From: Tetrapisispora phaffii CBS 4417
Taxonomy: Eukaryota; Ascomycota; Saccharomycetes; Saccharomycetales; Saccharomycetaceae
Assembly (NCBI RefSeq): GCF_000236905.1
Contig: NC_016528.1
Coordinates: 196,001 to 260,000 of the forward strand
Reading direction: 5' to 3'
Length of the DNA stretch: 64,000 nt
The notes beneath the pieces were generated by a model. It made no database searches, was not told the DNA's origin, and worked only from the letters and a program-made list of their open reading frames with translations. Position numbers and translations under genes: made by a program. Shown here piece after piece: positions 60,970-64,000 of the stretch. Positions within the stretch are counted from its first letter, which is position 1; the number at the start of each line of letters is the position of its first letter.

Positions 60970-62283
60970 TCAGGCATTAGCCCATTGTAAAACATAAATA
61001 GCACCTGATATAACAATGATACTGACAGGTAAACTTAGAACAACGTAACCCCAGAACAGAATGCTTGCCATTTCAGCTTCAAAGAATTCATTTAGTTGCG
61101 TTATTTGGGTTAGTTGGATAGCTGGAGGAGAAACAGTCAATAAGAAACCAACAATTAAAAAGATTGGATCATCTAATATACTCTTATTAATGTACTTGAC
61201 TGCCAATGTAATTATCGGTAACAGAATCATTGAAGGTAGAATCATCCTACCGATAATCGAACCTATGACTAATTTATTGTGATTATAAGTTTTTGGGAAA
61301 GTTTCAATGTTTGGATATAAATTAGAACCTAGTACAATTAAAATCAGTGGAATCGACACTGAACCTAACTGAATAATGGCTTCAGAAAGAGTGTTTTTAA
61401 TGAAACCATTTTTTTGGAATAATTCATGTTGCAATTTTGGGATTGCAGCAATTATCACAGAAATCATCATGGCGTATAAAGGTGGATTTAAGTAGCTGGT
61501 TATTTTTCCAAAAACTTTTACAATCCATGACTTTGTTTGGTTATTTAGTTGAGAAATGTTATTAGCAAGGGCACCCGTATCATTTTCATCGCCATCGTAT
61601 GTTTCATCATCATCATCATTTAGACTGACAAAGCTCAAGTCTTGTTGAGTTAAAGATTCATGTAATATAGTACTGTTGGTCCTTTCAATGTATGCTTCAA
61701 TTTGTGATTGTGGCATATGTTGATGATTCTCTCCGGACCATCTCATTAATTTGTTATAACCCCAACTCCATCTAAGGACCTGTCCAATTTGTTGGAAAAT
61801 TAACAAATATAAAATACCTCTTGAGGCTACATTATTTCTTGTGTCGTTAGGTATATCATCCCACGTCAAGTTAGGCAACGTGTAAGCTAATGATAAGGTC
61901 AACGAAACAGGTAAAGAGTTACTATTACCAAATATTGAATTCGCTATCACAAAATTTGTCTCATCTTTATCTAAAGAGAAAAATTTGGAGATCAAATAAC
62001 CTGACAGAAACGAAATACCAGTCGAAACTGTGTAAAAAATAGGAATAATTCCCAATTCAACAATCTTAGCCAACGATAAATGTCTTGCTAGCTTACTAAA
62101 AATCAAACAAGGAGTGAATAAATCGACATTCAATGAGGACACGATCTTTTGTGCATTTTTAGGCAGTAAACCCATATAAGCACTCCAAAATCCAGCTAAT
62201 GAAATTATAACAACCTGTAAAACTGATTGAAACACTGAATAAGCAATTTCAGAAAATGAAATATTATTAACATATTCCAACAT
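60970..62283 (-). CDS. PIN/auxin-efflux-carrier-like membrane protein (YBR287W homologue)
   Basis: This 437-residue membrane protein closely matches S. cerevisiae YBR287W (427 residues), a member of the auxin efflux carrier (AEC) family whose substrate in yeast is not established. About five helices at each end flank a hydrophilic loop (about residues 195-245, rich in Asp/Glu). Conserved blocks include LLPKNAQKIVSSLNVDLFTP, CLIFSKLARHLSLAKI, NSIFGNSNSLPVSLTLSLAY and the C-terminal LTVSPPAIQLTQITQLNEFF. The Pro-containing crossover helices typical of the fold are present. The open frame extends to TTG at 62292, but the first ATG is 62283. The gene sits between SMC3 and JEM1, unlike in S. cerevisiae, where SMC3 and JEM1 are neighbours and YBR287W is on chromosome II. 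Confidence 0.93.
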   Translation of the reverse strand: MLEYVNNISFSEIAYSVFQSVLQVVIISLAGFWSAYMGLLPKNAQKIVSSLNVDLFTPCLIFSKLARHLSLAKIVELGIIPIFYTVSTGISFLSGYLISKFFSLDKDETNFVIANSIFGNSNSLPVSLTLSLAYTLPNLTWDDIPNDTRNNVASRGILYLLIFQQIGQVLRWSWGYNKLMRWSGENHQHMPQSQIEAYIERTNSTILHESLTQQDLSFVSLNDDDDETYDGDENDTGALANNISQLNNQTKSWIVKVFGKITSYLNPPLYAMMISVIIAAIPKLQHELFQKNGFIKNTLSEAIIQLGSVSIPLILIVLGSNLYPNIETFPKTYNHNKLVIGSIIGRMILPSMILLPIITLAVKYINKSILDDPIFLIVGFLLTVSPPAIQLTQITQLNEFFEAEMASILFWGYVVLSLPVSIIVISGAIYVLQWANA

Positions 62284-63488
62284 ATTTAGCAAATGAAAAA
62301 TTATATATATATATTACTAGCTATGGTGATTTTTTTTATTCTCTGAAGGATGTAATAACTAATAACTAGTACCGGTAACACTGATTATACATACGATGCC
62401 ATTAGTTCCCAAATATTGCAGGAATCAGAAAGAAACTTTAATTTATAAGTTCAAATTTTATATTCACCTTTATATAATGTTACTAAATTTTATATCAAAG
62501 GGACAAAAATTACCGTTCGAACAACCAAAAAGGGTAAAACCTTGAAAAGAAATGGCAAAAACGTTTTTTAAGCCTCATCGATGACTATAGTGTTGATGTC
62601 AAGGAAGTACCAAGATTTTTAAATGTGTATGATTGTTAAATTAATAATCGTTGGTATGTTTTCGAAGCAGGGATCATAGACATTTTTAAGCCCTGTGTTT
62701 TTATCATTACACGTATATGCTGGTGATGAAAACCTTCCGATGATACAAAAACCTGGGATATCGATGCTTTGCACTGCCGCTTTCGATTTTCCAGATACGT
62801 TTAGAGATGTTCTGGTTTCCATCGTGATATGCCGTTAGTGGGATGAGTGTTCTAAGCCTTTAAAGAGTATTATAACTGCATTGTTCTTTGTAACGGTCAC
62901 CCACGAGTAGAATATTGTTGAAACTAAATAACGACTATACATACATATATATATCGACATTTGCGTTATTTTTCAAGTTCACCATCTTATACTACTCTGA
63001 GCTACTCTTGACATGGCGTCATAATGCATGTTCTGATAGTTTGCTTACCATGTTTGCTGATCGTCAAATTGACGTCTCATTGCAATTAGGATCCGATATT
63101 GAACACAAAACAACGACCAAGTAGTAGGAAGGATCTCATCCATAACTCAAAGTATTAAGATAAACCACATTCCTTGATCATTTGCCACAAACGAAAGGCT
63201 CTTGTATCTTCAAGACAGTTCTTATATCTTATGTTCTCTATTCACTATTGCTACTTTATTTTCATAGGGTTTTCGGTTATTAATTTTCTAACATAGCTAA
63301 GAATTCAAACTGAAAAATAGTTAACAGGTATACATTAACTTTGTAATTAGTTTCTGTTATCTGGTTAAAACAATACAATCAAGTATACATATGCCTATAC
63401 TTGCCAATTGATTAAGTATTTGAGGTACAATTTGTTTTCTAGTGATCAATTAACTTGAACGTAGTGATAACAGTGTCATCCGTGCAAC
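62284..63488. other. divergent promoter region YBR287W-like / JEM1
   Basis: This 1.2-kb spacer lies between head-to-head genes. It is mostly AT-rich with TA runs at about 62303-62314 and 62938-62955. One possible small gene (62619-62822) is listed separately. A 69-codon frame at 62915-63124 begins at TTG and is not called. I looked for a UPR element upstream of JEM1 and saw no exact CAGCGTG. Confidence 0.45.
62619..62822 (-). CDS. possible small hypothetical protein, 67 residues
   Basis: I do not recognise this ATG-initiated frame. Its residue composition is balanced (Ser, Thr, Ile, Asn, Pro, three Cys) and its G+C exceeds that of the flanking spacer. These are the reasons for listing it. 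No transmembrane segment is obvious, although the C-terminal 14 residues are hydrophobic (ENIPTIINLTIIHI). It lies inside the YBR287W/JEM1 spacer with 335 bases to the former and 666 bases to the latter. It may be a chance ORF. Confidence 0.22.
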   Translation of the reverse strand: METRTSLNVSGKSKAAVQSIDIPGFCIIGRFSSPAYTCNDKNTGLKNVYDPCFENIPTIINLTIIHI

Positions 63489-64000
63489 ATGCTAGCAGAC
63501 ATATTGTTTATTTTCTATGTTTATTTAGTTCAACTTGTTTATTGTCAAGATGCAGTTGACCTTGATACTGTAGATCTCAGGTGTGATTATGATGCCTTTG
63601 AAGTTGCTTTGAGAGAGATCAAGTATGATAAAGAAGCTTCAACTATGTATAATGTATTACTAGAAAATATTCAAAAATGTAATGCTGAAAAATATTCAAA
63701 TGAATATGTGAAAAAAATAAAATTAATCAATGAATTGTTATACAAACATGGTTTATTAGAATTATCAAATGGACAGGAGTTAAAATCATTAAGAAAGTTC
63801 CAAGAAATAATAAATAATTACAGCGACATCAACGACACAACTGAATCCTTAAGGGAAAGTGACCCATATTTTACTCTGGCCAAAGAAAGATATTCAAATA
63901 TTAACTCCTTATTTGGTAATTGGGAGTCAATTGATGCGTTATTTAGCTTAAATACAAAGAGGGAAGATAGGAATTTAAAAGACCAATCGAAAATAAAAGA
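63489..64000 (+). CDS. JEM1: ER-lumenal DnaJ co-chaperone Jem1, 5' part only
   Basis: The first 170 codons of a gene run off the right edge. The start LADILFIFYVYLVQLVYCQ is a signal or signal-anchor sequence for the ER, followed by a helical region with CDYDAFEVALREIKYDK and the block LLYKHGLLELSNGQELKSLR, which aligns with the equivalent TPR-like region of S. cerevisiae Jem1. In S. cerevisiae Jem1 (645 residues) the J domain is at the C-terminus, so it is expected beyond the window and cannot be checked. Jem1 works with Kar2/BiP in nuclear fusion and ER-associated degradation. Its position and orientation next to SMC3, apart from the inserted transporter, support the call. Confidence 0.8.
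   Translation, partial: MLADILFIFYVYLVQLVYCQDAVDLDTVDLRCDYDAFEVALREIKYDKEASTMYNVLLENIQKCNAEKYSNEYVKKIKLINELLYKHGLLELSNGQELKSLRKFQEIINNYSDINDTTESLRESDPYFTLAKERYSNINSLFGNWESIDALFSLNTKREDRNLKDQSKIK

Noticed and set aside
1..64000. Search for transposons, LTRs, viral remnants, toxin or killer genes, CRISPR arrays, intact tRNA genes and rRNA
   Set aside because: No reverse transcriptase, integrase, Gag-like, killer-toxin or array-like sequence was seen, and no complete tRNA cloverleaf was found by eye.

Overview
The window is a stretch of nuclear chromosome from a budding yeast of the family Saccharomycetaceae. The DNA is AT-rich and the genes are long, intronless and separated by short AT-rich spacers with poly(A/T) tracts and microsatellites. 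Nearly every large ORF matches a named Saccharomyces cerevisiae protein. I place it among post-whole-genome-duplication yeasts, but I cannot name the genus; Tetrapisispora, Vanderwaltozyma, Naumovozyma or Kazachstania would all fit.

Gene order from left to right: CHS6/BCH2-like(+), SAP185/SAP190-like(+), MRPL49(+), BCK1(+), KHA1(-), TOK1(-), GWT1(-), NTR2(+), TRL1(-), EXO70(+), ALY2/ALY1-like(-), IRS4/TAX4-like(+), IML2-like(+), HEL1(+), ARP4(-), MIC60(-), SNA3(+), SCP160(-), PRY-family CAP gene(-), NET1/TOF2-like(+), SMC3(-), YBR287W-like transporter(-), and the 5' part of JEM1(+), which runs off the right edge. From memory of the S. cerevisiae map, this interleaves genes that lie there on two duplicated blocks (left arm of chromosome X, YJL099W to YJL073W, and right arm of XI, about YKR022C to YKR016W). 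Orientation is preserved for all of them. Several X-block genes (PHS1, SRS2, DPB11, SIP4, ARG3) are missing from their expected positions, as expected if they stayed on the sister track after the duplication. SNA3 and the YBR287W homologue are not at these positions in S. cerevisiae.

Most genes are housekeeping genes with unrelated roles: exomer cargo export, Sit4 phosphatase regulation, cell-wall MAP kinase signalling, K+ transport, GPI anchors, spliceosome recycling, tRNA splicing, exocytosis, arrestin adaptors, PI(4,5)P2 control, ubiquitin ligation, chromatin remodelling, mitochondrial cristae, vacuolar sorting, translation, sterol export, rDNA/nucleolus and cohesin. They are not an operon or a functional cluster.

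I found no mobile element, CRISPR array, centromere, intact tRNA or foreign island, and nothing that looks like a new multi-gene system. The more unusual items are: a tandemly duplicated charged coiled-coil repeat inside NET1; a seven-cysteine cluster inside MIC60; a compact PRY protein flanked by a 3.1-kb gene-free gap; a perfect 14-bp hairpin in the ALY/IRS4 spacer; a B-box-containing tRNA-like relic; paired MCB elements upstream of SMC3; and two small unassigned ORFs.
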